Source: Bacteroides reticulotermitis JCM 10512 (GTDB taxonomy: Bacteria; Bacteroidota; Bacteroidia; Bacteroidales; Bacteroidaceae). Taken from it: a stretch of 64,000 nucleotides of DNA. The position numbers and the translations under genes are program-made. The notes below the pieces were generated by a model that saw only the letters and a program-made list of their open reading frames with translations, did not search any database and had not been told where the DNA came from. Positions 9,844 to 21,704 of the stretch are shown here, piece after piece. Where the stretch lies: NCBI RefSeq assembly GCF_000517545.1, contig NZ_BAIV01000031.1, positions 1 through 64,000 on the forward strand. Reading direction: 5' to 3'. How positions within the stretch are numbered: position 1 is the first letter of the stretch; each line of letters starts with the position of its first letter.

Positions 9844-11587
9844 TTACCAGAAGTAAGTGTAGAACAGTGCACATAAGATTATTACGCCAGCACTGGCGAT
9901 AACATCCCATTTGTTCCAACTCTGTCTGATGAGTGCTTTGTAGTCACCTGTGAAAGTGATAGCTTCGATCTGTTTTGCTGTCGGCTTCGGAGTGAAGAAC
10001 GATACGGCAACCATCAAGACCATGATGAAGACGAGCAACCAAATTTCAAAGATAAGCCAGTTGGTTTGCCAGAACCAGCCCGTGCATTCCCAGTACCAGC
10101 CTGTCATCACATCTTTACCTGAATTGGTGAAGATGTTGGTGAGTAGGCGTATCATACCAAGAATAAATCCGACGATCATACCAGCTTCACCTGCTTTCGG
10201 TGTAATTCGTTTAGAGAATATACCAAGGGCGAATACAGCCACCATCGCAGGAGCAAGTAGCGACTGGATTCCTTGCAGATAGTCATAAAGGCTACCGAGG
10301 CTCTTCATAATAGGAATCCATACGATACCAAGTACTACTACTACAATCGTTGCTACGCGACCTACCATTACGTAAGTAGCTTCGCTCTTGTTTTTGAACA
10401 TTGGTTTGTAGAAGTCTTCAGTAAACAAGGTAGCACAAGAGTTAAAGAATGCTGCTAAAGAAGCAACCAATGCCGATATAAAGCCAATTGTAACCAAACC
10501 TTTTACACCTGCGGGCAATACGAATTTAACCATTGATCCAAAGGCTGTGTCGGGGTCAGATAATGAGAATCCACTGTCGGGGCGTGCTGCCAATGCGGCG
10601 GCGATCATACCCGGGATCAAGAACATGAATACTGGCAACAGTTTGAAATAACCGGCAGCGATCGTACCTCTACGTGCACGTTTCATAACTTCCGCATTCG
10701 ATTCACCTTTGCGTTGTCCAAGTACACGTTGAACGATATGCTGGTCGGTACACCAATACCAGAAACCAATGATTGATGCTCCGATAAATACCCAGAAACC
10801 AGGATAGTCATCGTACAACGGGTCACCTGTTTCAAAGTGGAACATATGATTGGTACCATATGCAACACCATCCTCGCCGACGTTCAGTGTTTTGGCGTAA
10901 TCCATCATGCAGTCCAACCCTCGGTAATGCTTCCGCCACCAAGTGCCGACAGACCTAAGAAGAGTACAAGGAATGAACCAATGATCAGAATTGGAGTTTG
11001 AATGGCCGAAAGCGTCATAACCCCCTTCATACCACCCAGTACGGTAAAGATACCCGTTAGGACGATTAAGCCGATAGCTCCGTACCAGAAAGGTAAGCCT
11101 AAAAGACTCTCCATAAAGATACCACCAGTGAACGCTGTTACACTCACTTTCGTGAGTACGTATGCGATCAGTGTGATGATAGACAACCATGAACCTGTTC
11201 TAGGTGTATAGCGATGTTTTAGGAAATCGGGCATCGTAATGATTTTCCCTAACTTATTGTTCATCAGTTGGTAGAAAGGCACGAAGAGCATCCCAAGATA
11301 AGTATCATCCAACCTTGCATCTCCCAGTGCGCCATACCTACACCTGCTTTCGCACCTGTACCGGCAAGTCCAACAAGGTGTTCCGAACCAATGTTTGCAG
11401 CAAAAATCGCTGCTCCAATAATATACCATGGCTCGCCTTTACCGAAGAGGTAATCTTCACTACTGGCACCTTGTTGCGCACGCTTATCTTTTTGCACAGT
11501 ACGCCATACGGCCCATGTTACGGCTATAATACCAACGACAATAATCAGCCAGTCGAGCCAAATAAATTCATGTGAATTCCAATTCAT
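9844..11587 (-). CDS. Sodium/sugar symporter of the SSS family, two frameshifts
   Basis: Three consecutive frames make up one transporter of about 581 residues with 13 or more hydrophobic segments. It begins with WNSHEFIWLDWLIIVVGII and has the SSS signature region FAANIGSEHLVGLAGTGA near residue 70. The frame shifts near 11297 (ILG then MLFVPFYQL) and near 10917 (ITEG then LDCMMDYAK). Each is explained by one missing G in a G run. It would carry L-arabinose across the inner membrane with sodium. It sits between a lipoprotein aldose 1-epimerase and araR, 68 bp and 24 bp away. Sugar specificity is inferred from context. Confidence 0.87.
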
Positions 11588-11655
11588 TTTATTACTCTTT
11601 TTTTAGATTTTAATTATTTCTTTTCTTGAACTGTTGCTTTACTTGTGGTGTTGAA

Positions 11656-12795
11656 TTACTTCTCTACACCGAATTTAAAGATGCATTCACTGTGGTAGGT
11701 CTGTCCCGGTTCGAGCACTGCCGAAGGCCAATCTGCTTTATTGGGGCTGTCGGGGTAGTGTTGAGTCTCAAGGCATACGGAAGCGCGTTGGTTGTAAACG
11801 ATGCCCTTTTTACCAGTTACTGTACCATCCAGGAAGTTACCGGTGTACACCTGTACACCCGGTTCGTTGGTGTATACTTCTAATGTAATGCCACTTTCCG
11901 GAGAAGTCAATTTAGCAGCTAATTGCTGAATGTCTCCCTTAGAGTTTAACACCCAGTTGTGGTCGTATCCATTACCGTTTTTCAATTGAACGAAGTCGTA
12001 TTTGTCGATGTCTTGTCCAACTGCTTTCGGAGTGGTGAAATCCATCGGAGTGTCTTTAACCGGAACTATTTCGCCGGTTGTCATAAATGTACTATCTACC
12101 GGAGTGTAATAGTCTGCATTTACATATAATATATTATCAGTTGACGCTTTAGACGGATCACCAGCCAAGTTGAAATATGAGTGGTTAGTCATGTTGATAA
12201 TCGTCTTTTTGTCTGTTGTAGCGCTATATTTGATGTCAATAGCGTTGTCGTCGGTCAGTTTATAAAGTACTTGAGCGGTTACTTTTCCGGGGAATTTCTC
12301 ATCTCCGTCCGGTGAAACAAGCGTCAGCTCCAATGTAGTAGGATCAATTTGTTTCGCATCATACACTTGGTACTGCCATCCTTTCGGACCTCCGTGTAGG
12401 CAGTGCCCGAAGTTGTTTTGAGGTAGCTGAATCGTGTCGCCATCGAGTACGAAACGGCCTTGATTGATACGGTTGGCATAGCGTCCGATTGATGCTCCAA
12501 AATCACTCGGAACATTGATGTAATCGGTAATACTGTCGAAACCTAATACAACATCTTTCATGTTACCATTCTTGTCGGGCACCATTACGGAAACGATTCG
12601 TCCGCCGAAGTTGGTAATGCAAACTTCCATACCTGCCTTATTTTTCAGCGTATAAAGCGCTGTTTGGGCATTGTTCACTTCTGTTTGGAATTTTAACGGA
12701 TCCAGGCCGGATAAGGTTAGCTCCGCAGCTGGCTTACTATTGCACGCAGAAAGGAGTAGTGCGGCAATTCCTGCAAATAGAAAATGTTTTTTCAT
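11656..12795 (-). CDS. Aldose 1-epimerase (mutarotase), lipoprotein form
   Basis: Intact 379-residue protein with a lipoprotein signal (AALLLSAC, cysteine at 18), so it probably works in the periplasm or at a membrane surface. The galactose mutarotase fold is clear: VCITNFGGRIVSVMVPDKNG near 60, IGRYANRINQGRF near 105, LHGGPKGWQYQVYDA near 135, INMTNHSYFNLAG near 205 with the catalytic His, and a C-terminal FLDGTVTGKKG region. It would interconvert alpha and beta forms of released arabinose before import. It is first in the ara operon, with paired palindromes just upstream at 12838-12876. A second, cytosolic-type paralogue lies at 50343-51438. Confidence 0.92.
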   Translation of the reverse strand: MKKHFLFAGIAALLLSACNSKPAAELTLSGLDPLKFQTEVNNAQTALYTLKNKAGMEVCITNFGGRIVSVMVPDKNGNMKDVVLGFDSITDYINVPSDFGASIGRYANRINQGRFVLDGDTIQLPQNNFGHCLHGGPKGWQYQVYDAKQIDPTTLELTLVSPDGDEKFPGKVTAQVLYKLTDDNAIDIKYSATTDKKTIINMTNHSYFNLAGDPSKASTDNILYVNADYYTPVDSTFMTTGEIVPVKDTPMDFTTPKAVGQDIDKYDFVQLKNGNGYDHNWVLNSKGDIQQLAAKLTSPESGITLEVYTNEPGVQVYTGNFLDGTVTGKKGIVYNQRASVCLETQHYPDSPNKADWPSAVLEPGQTYHSECIFKFGVEK

Positions 12796-12837
12796 GGTTT
12801 TATTATTAATGTAAATGAGATGTTTATCTTATTTTGG

Positions 12838-12876
12838 GTGTAAAAGTAACACTTTTGTTTGGTGTAACAAATACAC
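12838..12876 (-). promoter_or_regulatory. Two GTGT...ACAC palindromes upstream of the ara operon (candidate AraR operators)
   Basis: GTGTAAAAGTAACAC (12838-12852) and GTGTAACAAATACAC (12862-12876) share GTGTA/ACAC arms around a short centre, with centres 24 bp apart. An inner perfect palindrome AAAAGT/ACTTTT overlaps the first. On the minus strand a -7-like TACTTTTA falls inside the first copy, so a bound repressor would block the promoter of the epimerase-symporter-araR-araDAB operon. Assignment to AraR is inference from position. Confidence 0.5.
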
Positions 12877-12907
12877 TCTTATATGTTATGCAGCATAAAA
12901 AGATGAA

Positions 12908-12941
12908 AACTGCTTCCGGTATCAAAAAACCGGAAGCAGTT
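12908..12941 (-). terminator. Terminator of the arabinan SusCD operon
   Basis: Perfect 13-bp stem (AACTGCTTCCGGT and complement) with an 8-nt loop, followed on the minus strand by TTTTCATCTTTTT. It starts 22 bp after the stop of the last operon gene at 12964. Confidence 0.82.
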
Positions 12942-12963
12942 CCCACTCACTTACTATCCTTAT

Positions 12964-14886
12964 TTATTGGACTTTCTTGCCCCAATACGTCTTTTGATTT
13001 CCTTGGGCCGCATAAACAATGCTATGTTTTCGAGGACTGGCTTCCCAATCTACTTCGCGTTGTAAGTGAAGTATCACCCCCGCACTGGTAGTGACCGTTT
13101 GTTTCTCTGCATCAAAGGTCCACGTTGCATTGTTCCATGAGCCTGAAGTGATTTTATGAGTTTCCAAGTCGAAGGTGAGCGTCTCGGATGTTTTTTGACT
13201 ACTCGTACTTGAGTTCAGCGCCAGATGTTCCCAGTTGCCGGCAATTTCTTCTTCCCGAATTGGAGCTTTGGGTACAGCCCCGTAGCGTTCCGGCATAACG
13301 AGCGGCCAACCGTCTTCTGTCCAGCAGATACTACGGATGTGTCCCATCATGATCGCATTGGAGTATTCATTACCTCCGACATTTTCGGGGAAACGTCCTT
13401 GAGAAGAATAGAACCAATTTCCGTTACCATCGTCAAAGATCGCGCAGTGAGAGATCCCTACCCAGCCGTAACTGTTATTGAATTTGTAAGGAGCGGTTAG
13501 CACGGGATATAGTTGAGCACTTCCTATGGCTGTATTTCCATACATATCTACATAAGTACCATTAATGGAAGTCGAGCGGCATACACGGGTATTATATTCT
13601 ACAGCCAACGTTCCATAGGCCAGGAAAAGGTAATAGTATCCATCATGATAAACTATTTCCGGTCCTTCCGTTGCTTGCCAGCGGCTGGAACCTCGTTGAG
13701 CGATGATCTTTCCATAACCGGAATTGTCGTCACCTGTGATATCCCAAGGTTTGCCCAATGCTTTTTTCGGCATACCATCTGCCGGATTCAGTTCGAGTGC
13801 AGCGATGCCACTATGCCATGAACCGTAAATCAACCAATGTTCTCCTTTCTCGGTAATAATATAGGATGGGTCGATTGCATTGATCTTGAAGTAGGCGTTC
13901 CAGTCGTTTGTACTCGAACGGGTATATTCTGTTTTCCCTTTATCACTGGCTGAGCAAACAACCAAACCTTTATCTTCCCATATATTACTTGCCGGATCGG
14001 AGGTTTCCATTAGGCCGATGAAAGCACGTTCACCCCAAGAACCATCAAACGCTGTGTTGTCCGGAGCACCTGTTTTGATATAGTTGGTGATCACGATTGA
14101 GTAGTACATGCGGTATTTGCCGGTAGATACTTTGCGAGCTACCGGAGCCCAGAAACCATAAGACGGATTCTCGATCGGAGCTAATCCCATCTCTGCCCGG
14201 TACGCGTTTAGTTTTTCTTTGATCCATGTTGGAGCCGTTTCGCTCATGGTAGCTCCGAGAAATTCCCAGTTTACCAGATCTTTGGAACGGCGTGCATGGA
14301 AGTGTCCGTTACCACTGTGCGCATTGCCGTATGAAGCATCCGTTTGATACATATAATAATATCCATCGTCGGCTTTCATCACAGTAGGGTCGTGTACATT
14401 GGCTAAGTTCCATTTGCCTCTGTTATCCCAAGATGCTATGCTGGTATAATCATCTGCATAGGATGGAGCCTTGTAGGCGGCTAATTGTTCTTCGAGCGAA
14501 CCTTCGGCTGTTGAAAAACTAATTTCAGGCGAGTAAACGACATCTCCTTCATAAACACAGGCGAAAGCACGCACATAGTACGTCGTATTTACAGCCAATC
14601 CTGTCAGGGAAGATGTAATACTGCCTTCTTCAACATTGGCTTTGACCGTTGCATTATAAATAGTAGGGCCGGAGTGCGTGGCGTAACAAAATCCGGTACT
14701 CGTGTAGCGCACATCATTGCGTACTCGGATTGTAGAACTCAATGTTACTACGGACGAAGAAACTTCAACCGTAGTGGGTGCATTGATGGCAATCCCCGAA
14801 GTACCGTAATCCGGCTCGTCATCGGTACACGCTCCCCAAACGAGCGTGCAAGATAGTAAAAGGTATATGCTTTTTAAGTATTTCAT
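12964..14886 (-). CDS. Surface endo-alpha-1,5-arabinanase, GH43 lipoprotein
   Basis: The ATG at 14886 is chosen; the longer frame starts at a TTG. The 640-residue protein has a lipobox (LVWGAC) placing it on the outer membrane, then a fibronectin-like segment at roughly residues 30-130, then the five-bladed GH43 propeller. The GH43 triad is visible: NVHDPTV near 166 (base), INAIDPSY near 325 (pKa modulator) and ATEGPEIV near 390 (acid). A C-terminal beta domain ends with YWGKKVQ. It is the last gene of the SusCD operon. The arrangement fits an endo-acting enzyme that cuts arabinan at the cell surface. It is a distant paralogue of the GH43 at 31417. Confidence 0.9.
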   Translation of the reverse strand: MKYLKSIYLLLSCTLVWGACTDDEPDYGTSGIAINAPTTVEVSSSVVTLSSTIRVRNDVRYTSTGFCYATHSGPTIYNATVKANVEEGSITSSLTGLAVNTTYYVRAFACVYEGDVVYSPEISFSTAEGSLEEQLAAYKAPSYADDYTSIASWDNRGKWNLANVHDPTVMKADDGYYYMYQTDASYGNAHSGNGHFHARRSKDLVNWEFLGATMSETAPTWIKEKLNAYRAEMGLAPIENPSYGFWAPVARKVSTGKYRMYYSIVITNYIKTGAPDNTAFDGSWGERAFIGLMETSDPASNIWEDKGLVVCSASDKGKTEYTRSSTNDWNAYFKINAIDPSYIITEKGEHWLIYGSWHSGIAALELNPADGMPKKALGKPWDITGDDNSGYGKIIAQRGSSRWQATEGPEIVYHDGYYYLFLAYGTLAVEYNTRVCRSTSINGTYVDMYGNTAIGSAQLYPVLTAPYKFNNSYGWVGISHCAIFDDGNGNWFYSSQGRFPENVGGNEYSNAIMMGHIRSICWTEDGWPLVMPERYGAVPKAPIREEEIAGNWEHLALNSSTSSQKTSETLTFDLETHKITSGSWNNATWTFDAEKQTVTTSAGVILHLQREVDWEASPRKHSIVYAAQGNQKTYWGKKVQ

Positions 14887-14906
14887 ATTCAAAACAATTT
14901 AGAGGG

Positions 14907-16696
14907 TTAATTACCAATTTCCCATCCCGGGTTCTGTCCGAGGTTCGGTGCGCGTTTCACCTCGTCATTCGGAATCGGGAAGTAATAATTCTTCGGACTA
15001 TTGAATACGCGTAAATTATTCGTCTGCGCAGGTCCATAAGTCAGCGTTGGATTGTCTGCTGTACCGGTTACCGACACTCCGTAGAGGTTGTATACTTGTT
15101 GGTAACGTGGTTTGCTCTTTTCGCTGGTTGCTGTTACGCCTTCGAAAACCTTCCAACGACGCACGTCCAGGAAGCGGTGATCTTCAAAACAAAGTTCAAT
15201 TCGACGTTCGTTGCGGATACGTTCCTGTAATACCGCATAAGTCATATCTTTGTATTTCGGCATACCGGCCCGATCACGTATTTCATTAATATACTGATAA
15301 GCGTTAGCCGGTCCTTCAGCTTCATTAATAGCTTCTGCCGCATTCAGCAGAATCTCTGTATAGCGGAAGATAGTCCACGCATGATTGAAAGTCGAAGGTT
15401 CTTTACTCGAAATGTTGTTGACAAACTTCTTTAGGAAATACCCCGTTAGCGTACCGGAGTGTGCGGTCTTATAATCGACACCAAAATCTGTTTCAGAGTT
15501 GAAGCGTACGTCGATCTTCCGCTGTTCATCTTTATCCGCACGTCCCCATACAGATCCTTGATGGAAGATAATCTGTTCCAAACGTGGGTCACGATTCGTA
15601 TAAGGATGACTCGGGTCGTATGTCGCATCATTTTCAATTGTCTTGCCGCTACTTGTTTCAAAGCAGTCTACAAAGTTCTGTGTCGGGTTGGTACGTCCGT
15701 TGGCTGTAAACGAGCCGGTGAATCCCGGTGGGAGGAATACCATCTCAATCTGGTTGGTGTTCCATACTGAGCGACAGAGAATAAACTCGTCGTTATATAC
15801 CGGATTCGTCGTAAAGCACTCGTAATAGTCATTGTTAGGCTTTCCGGTATCGTATAGTTTGTATGGATCGCTTTGCAATAGGTTCTTGGCGATAAAGTCT
15901 TTGGCTGCCGTAGCGGCATTTTGCCAATAACTTTTCTCGTTAGAAGGATTGTTGAGCAGAGAAGCCCGATAAAGCAAGGCTCTTGATTTCAACGCATAAG
16001 CAGCTGCTCCGTTAACCCGTCCCCAGTTGGAGGTTTCGTTAGCGTAGCGGAAAGGGAGCACATCTTTGACCAGATCGCATTGAGCGGCTACCCATTCCAA
16101 CGCTTCCGCAGCAGATGTACGGTGCATATTCATGGCTGAAGGATCGGCGAGGTCGAATACAATAGGTGTGCCCGATTCATCTTCAGCGATAATAGCGCAT
16201 TGCCAAACCAAGAGATCAGATCGAAATGAAAGAGTGCACGTAAGAAGGTGGCTTCTGCGCGATAACGTTCGTATAGGCGATTATCGTCACCTTCTTTTTC
16301 ATTATTTCCCACAACAGACGCTTGTACATTTTTCAGGAAAACGTTGCATTTACGAATGCCGTAAACATCAACATTCCAGAATCCGAGTAGCGGATGGTCG
16401 GCAGCCGTATAGATGTCCGAACCAATTTTGTCGTAATAGTGCAGACTCCACCAAGAGGTTGCATTATCCGTCATGCAGTCGCGTGATGCTCCCGTAAACT
16501 GAGGATCATTGAGCGGAGCAAACCCATCGGGTAAGTTCGTGTAAATATTAGCCAGAAACTGGCGGGTCAGGTTGGGATTACCGAACGTTTTCTTTTCCGA
16601 CAATGACGCGTCGTATTCCTTATCAAGGTAGTCATTGCACGAACTCCCGATTAGCAGGAACAACGCTGTGGCGATATATATATATACTTTTTTCAT
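14907..16696 (-). CDS. SusD-like glycan-binding lipoprotein 1, one frameshift
   Basis: About 596 residues after joining. It has a lipoprotein signal (LFLLIGSSC), the N-terminal SusD motif (NDYLDKEYD), TPR-like helices with RYRAEATFLRALFHFDL near 165, and the RagB/SusD C-terminal region (RIRNERRIELCFEDHRFLDVRRW near 480). The frame breaks near 16203, where FGNAPIIAEDESG needs one more C. SusD proteins cap the SusC barrel and capture oligosaccharides at the surface. It starts 21 bp after the partner SusC gene. Confidence 0.92.
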
Positions 16697-16717
16697 ACTA
16701 TCGTTATATTATAGGGG

Positions 16718-19700
16718 TTAGAAACCAATGTTTACACCAAATGAGAACGATTTGGTTTTAGGATAGTTCCATACATAACTTTGTGGATTCTCCGCATCAA
16801 AACCTTTCGGCATATGGCTCCAACTGCATAAGTTGTAACCGCTGAAATAGAAACGGCATTGCGTCAGGCTGATTTTGGAAATCAAGGTTTTGGGAAGCGA
16901 ATAACCAAACTCTACGTTACGCAAAGAAAGAAAGTCGCCATTCACAAGCCAGATCGAGTTCTCGTTGTACGGATAACTACTGTCGATACTGTTGAACGTG
17001 TTCGAGATGCGAGGATACTTAGCATTGATGTTGCGTGAATCCGTCGGATCGTCCGTATAGTATCCCCATGCTTTAGTCACCTCATGTGTACCCATTTTAC
17101 CCCAGGCGGAGTAAGCCATGTTTTCACGTGTAGCTACTGTGCGGTTGAGATAGGCAGTCAATACCACGCGAGCATCGAAACCATGCCATTCAAATCCCAG
17201 ACGTAGCGAAGGAAGTAACTCTGGAATATTCGTATATCCATTAGGCTTTTTATCATTCGTGTCAATCTGACGGTCACCGTTTAAGTCCTTAAATACAGCA
17301 GTACCTAGGGTTTGTTTGCCGTTGCTGGATACATGGTACGGGTATTTCTCCGGATGATCGATCGCATCTTGTTGAGAAGTCGCAACCAAGTTCGGATCAC
17401 TTGCCCATTGGTCGAAGATTAACATATTGAATCCACCTACCGTTCTGCCACCGAGATAATCTTGCCCGTAGTCGAAGATACGGCTTCCGGTTTTTCTTTG
17501 GTACTCATAGTCAGGAGTCAGTTCATCCATTTCCGTAATCTTGTTGGTGTTCCAACTCAACATTCCTTCTACATAATAATTGAACTTGCCGATGTTGTTG
17601 CGGTGTCCCAATGTTATCTCCATACCCTTGCTTTCCGCTTTTCCGTAGGAGTCCTGGGGAGCATTCAAACCAAAGAGGGTAGGGACGGTCGAGCGGTTTA
17701 CCAGGATGTTCGAGCGCCACTCTTTGAATACATCTATTGCACCATATATCTTCTTATTCCACAGGTCGAAGTCGACACCCAGATTCAGCATATCGGATAG
17801 TTCCCATTTATTGTTGCGGTTACCAGCTGTTGCTTCGTAAGCCCCTTCCGTATACGATTGTGATGTACCGAAGTTATAGCCTGACCCTTCTTGGAATGTA
17901 CCTTGGTAAGGATAGCGACCGGCACCGGTTGCAGCCTGTCCCGCACGTCCGTACGAAGCACGTAGTTTCAGCAAATCAACAAAAGAGTTCTTGAGCCAGC
18001 TTTCTTCGGAAGCTACCCAGCCGATGGAAGCTCCGGGAAACGTAGCGAAACGTTCACCGTCGGCATAGTTATCCGATCCCATGCGGGAGATATTACCGGA
18101 GAAGATATATCGATTATCGTACGCATACGTTGCTTGTGCATTGTATGACAAATACCGGTGAGAGGATTCTTGTCCGCGCACTACATTTTGATATGAACGT
18201 ACAAAAGCCCGTGCGTTTATCAAATGTTTGCCAAACGTATAATCGTAGCTCAAACCGCCATTCATATTCAGGTTGTAATAATATTCACGTGGCGTAGTAG
18301 TCGGGTTGGAGAGTGCGGCATACGTACGCATACGTGTATATTTGTATTCCGATACATCCGAAACCGCCTCGTTCATATTATAATAATAACCATTGATGTC
18401 CGCTGTCTGACGAGCTTGGAACGTTTCGTAGGAGTCAAAGCTGAAAGTAACGTTTGCTTTTAACCCCGGAACGAGAGAACCCAGATCACCGGTAGCCGTC
18501 ACAGTTGAGTAGAGGTTACGGCGGCGATTCTTCTCCATACCGGAACCGACCAATAACGCCGCACCGTTCTTTGAGTCGTTATCACTCGGGAAGAAGAACT
18601 CACCGTTGGGACAGAATATCGGATTCATCGGACTGTTCTCCACATAACCCATCGTAGTCAGTGTCCAGGTTGTGGCAGCCGGCTGCGAAATATTATCAAT
18701 ACGTCCGCCCAAATCAAGTGATACGTTCAGGAATTTATTAACATCAATATCGATGTTGGAACGCAGGTTGTAGCGATTAAGTGCATGTTGTGTGCTGTAA
18801 CCGTCATTCTGACCAGTCCATTCGCTATTCCACATACCCTCTTGACGTAGGTAAGAGAAAGAAACGTAGTAGCGAGCACGTGCGTTTCCACCACTGATTG
18901 ACAAGTTCGTCTTATATTGAGGAGCAGCATCGCGATACATTACGTCATTCCAGTTCGTATTGAAGTATTTATATTTGTCCATACCATCCAGTTGCTCGCC
19001 ATTGCTTACCCGACGGTATTTCTCAATATCCTCATCCGAATATACCGCTTTCCGCCATCCAGGTAAGCAACCTGATTACGCGTCAGTGCCATGTTGTATG
19101 AGTTCTGATTTTCAGGAACACCCGATAAGGTCTGGAAGCCGAACTCCTGCGTGAAATTGATCTTCGTCTTGCCCGTTTCGCCTCGTTTAGTCGTTACGAT
19201 GATTGCGCCATTGGCTCCGCGCATACCATAAATGGCACATGCGGCTGCGTCTTTCAATATCGTAACGTTTTCGATGGGGTAAGCGTCGAGGAACGATAAG
19301 TCACGTTCCACGTTATCGACAATTACCAGCGGGGCACGTGCCTGTGCATTCATGGTACGTATACCACGTATGAACATGGCTGTTTCACTCCATCCCGGTT
19401 CAGAACGTTGCTCGTAAGTTTCTACGCCTGTAACGGTAGAAGTAAACGCATTCTGCAAGACCGTCACCGGATGTTTCACTAGCTCCTGACCAGTTACGAC
19501 CGAAGTAGCTTCCGTTATCAGCTTGATCGGTTTGCGTCCGAAAGCTACCGGAGTGGTGTGGGCATAAAGATCTTTATCTTCCTCCATCACCACTTTGAAA
19601 TCGTGGGTGAACTCGGCAATAGCTGTAGCCGACAGATATCCTACACTGCTGATGCAGAGCTCGTCGGCATTCTTTACGTTCTTCAGAGAAAAGTAACCCT

Positions 19701-19902
19701 CCTTATCAGAGAGCGCAATGCGGCTTGCTTCCGCCACATTGATGACAGCTCCTACAATCGGGTTTCCATCGGTATCTACAATGCGTCCTTTCAGGACTTT
19801 CGCTTCTTGTGCCCCGGCACTACCGGCAACCAGCAGGAAGAAAGCGGTAAGCAGGAGTTTACTGAATCCCGCCCGTATATTTTTAAGTTTTGTTGTATAC
19901 AT
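16718..19902 (-). CDS. SusC-like TonB-dependent outer-membrane transporter 1, one frameshift
   Basis: About 1061 residues after joining. It has a signal peptide, a carboxypeptidase-regulatory-like domain (LKGRIVDTDGNPIVGAVI), a plug domain (VIVDNVERDLSFLDAYPIEN, then GMRGANGAIIVTTKRG), and a long beta-barrel ending in FSFGVNIGF with a terminal aromatic residue. The frame breaks near 19050, where DGGKAVYSDED needs GGG and shows GG. It pairs with the SusD just downstream. Two SusCD pairs in one operon suggest uptake of arabinans of different size or branching. Confidence 0.92.
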
Positions 19903-19917
19903 ATCTATTGAGCTTTA

Positions 19918-21693
19918 TTAGTTCCACCCCGGATTATTATCTATGCTTGTTTTCCATACTTCGCCTTCGGGAATAGGATAGAGATACATCTTCTCCGTGA
20001 ATACCCGTTTTTGGGAAATCTTACGTGTATATACCAAACTGCCGTTTGACTGCGTGATATTCATGCCGTAGATGGAGCGAGACAAAGCTTCCTCGGCTAC
20101 ATTCCAGCGGCGTACATCCCAAGCACGGTGATCTTCAAAGGCCAGTTCGACGGTACGTTCCTTGCGAATGAAGTTACGGCGTTCCTCTTTGGTTTGCAGA
20201 TCGGTTCGGTTGATTAGTTTCGCTGTCATACCTGCCCGGTCGCGTATCGGTTGCAAGATGTTGAGAACCTCTTCGCGTGTACCTTCTCCCGACTCGTTCA
20301 GCGCCTCCGCATAGTTGAGTAAGATTTCGGCATAACGGATGATGATCCAATTGCGGTAGTTTGTTCCCGTATGGTTGTCGTCCAATATATTTTCAGGAAT
20401 ATACTTGCGTACATAGTAACCCGTCGGAGTGGCATTCGCATTACCTACCGGATTGTCGCGCTGTCCTGATAAAACATTGATCGTTCCATTGCCCCATTTC
20501 GATCCATTGTAAAGCACCGTTGCTTTCAAGCGTGGATCACGTCCGGCATATGGATCGGTATCTTTGTAACCACTTGCCGCATTGATGGTCGGTGCGTTAG
20601 CTATGCTGTATAACGGAGCTCCCGTATCATCATACCCCGTAAACGGAGAAGTGCCGTTAGCCATATCGTACATATCCACTAAGTTTTGTGAGGGACAAAG
20701 TCCGCCATTCCCACCTTCTCCCACCGGAGTGTCGTTATAGATAGCCCCAAAGCCGACTTTAACATCATTACGCCAGAAGATAACTTCATTGTTCTTGCCA
20801 TCGTGCGCATTTTTCAGGATCGCATTTACGTAGCGAGTCGACGCATCTGTGTCGGTCGTATACAGTCCGTAAAGTGATCCGTAGGTATCAATAAAGCCCT
20901 TAGCGGCAGTTGCTGCCTGACTCCATGTGATGCCGGAAGCCTGATTGAAACGATCACTTGCCATGTAAAGCATGATGCGAGCATAAAGTGCCCGTGCCAT
21001 GGGCTGGTTGATGCGTCCTTGATTACCTGCATTGGTAGAAGTCTCCTTGTCCATCAGGCCGGCTTCGCACTGCTTTAATTCTTCGAGTACGAAATCGACT
21101 ACAAACTCTTTGAGCGTAGGACGTGTTGTGTAGTTGCTCAGCAGATCACCATCCGGATCGAGTACCTCTTTAACGATGGGTACCGGACCGTAGCGCAAGA
21201 ACATTTCCCAATAGAAGTAAGCTCTCAGGAAATGAGCTTCCGCTTTGTAGTTCTTCTTATCCGTTTCGTACTTCTCCTGACTGTCATCCGTAGCTTTCGG
21301 TACATTGTCAATCCGTTCGATTATCATGTTGCATTTGCGGATGCCGCGATAATAATGCTCCCAGGTGTCTACCAGTTCGGCGGCGGCACTGCTTGCATAA
21401 TAGTTACCGATGTTGAAGCTCGTGCGTACTCCGCCCGAAGCATAACTTGTTTCTGCCAGATCGGTAGCAGCATCCATCCAAGAGTTGTTGATGCGGCAAG
21501 CACCGTGGCGCAGGAAATTGTACGTGTCGAAGTGGAACTGCATGGTTGTTTTCCATTCGCTGAACACTTGTTCTTCGGTCAGTTCGTTACTAGGCTGCTT
21601 GTCGAGGAAACCGCCGAACATATCCTCGCAAGAGGTTAGCGACGTTCCTGCCATAGCCAGTAAGAAAGCTGCGTATAGTATTGTCTTCTTCAT
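19918..21693 (-). CDS. SusD-like glycan-binding lipoprotein 2
   Basis: Intact 591-residue protein with a lipoprotein signal (LAMAGTSLTSC), the SusD start (FLDKQPSNELTEEQVF), a helical core with YKAEAHFLRAYFYWEMFLRYG near 150, and the C-terminal RagB/SusD domain (FIRKERTVELAFEDHRAWDVRRW near 520). It partners SusC 2, whose stop lies 12 bp upstream, and SusC 1 starts 15 bp downstream. Its role is oligosaccharide capture over the SusC 2 barrel. Confidence 0.95.
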   Translation of the reverse strand: MKKTILYAAFLLAMAGTSLTSCEDMFGGFLDKQPSNELTEEQVFSEWKTTMQFHFDTYNFLRHGACRINNSWMDAATDLAETSYASGGVRTSFNIGNYYASSAAAELVDTWEHYYRGIRKCNMIIERIDNVPKATDDSQEKYETDKKNYKAEAHFLRAYFYWEMFLRYGPVPIVKEVLDPDGDLLSNYTTRPTLKEFVVDFVLEELKQCEAGLMDKETSTNAGNQGRINQPMARALYARIMLYMASDRFNQASGITWSQAATAAKGFIDTYGSLYGLYTTDTDASTRYVNAILKNAHDGKNNEVIFWRNDVKVGFGAIYNDTPVGEGGNGGLCPSQNLVDMYDMANGTSPFTGYDDTGAPLYSIANAPTINAASGYKDTDPYAGRDPRLKATVLYNGSKWGNGTINVLSGQRDNPVGNANATPTGYYVRKYIPENILDDNHTGTNYRNWIIIRYAEILLNYAEALNESGEGTREEVLNILQPIRDRAGMTAKLINRTDLQTKEERRNFIRKERTVELAFEDHRAWDVRRWNVAEEALSRSIYGMNITQSNGSLVYTRKISQKRVFTEKMYLYPIPEGEVWKTSIDNNPGWN

Positions 21694-21704
21694 ATCTCTT
21701 TGTA

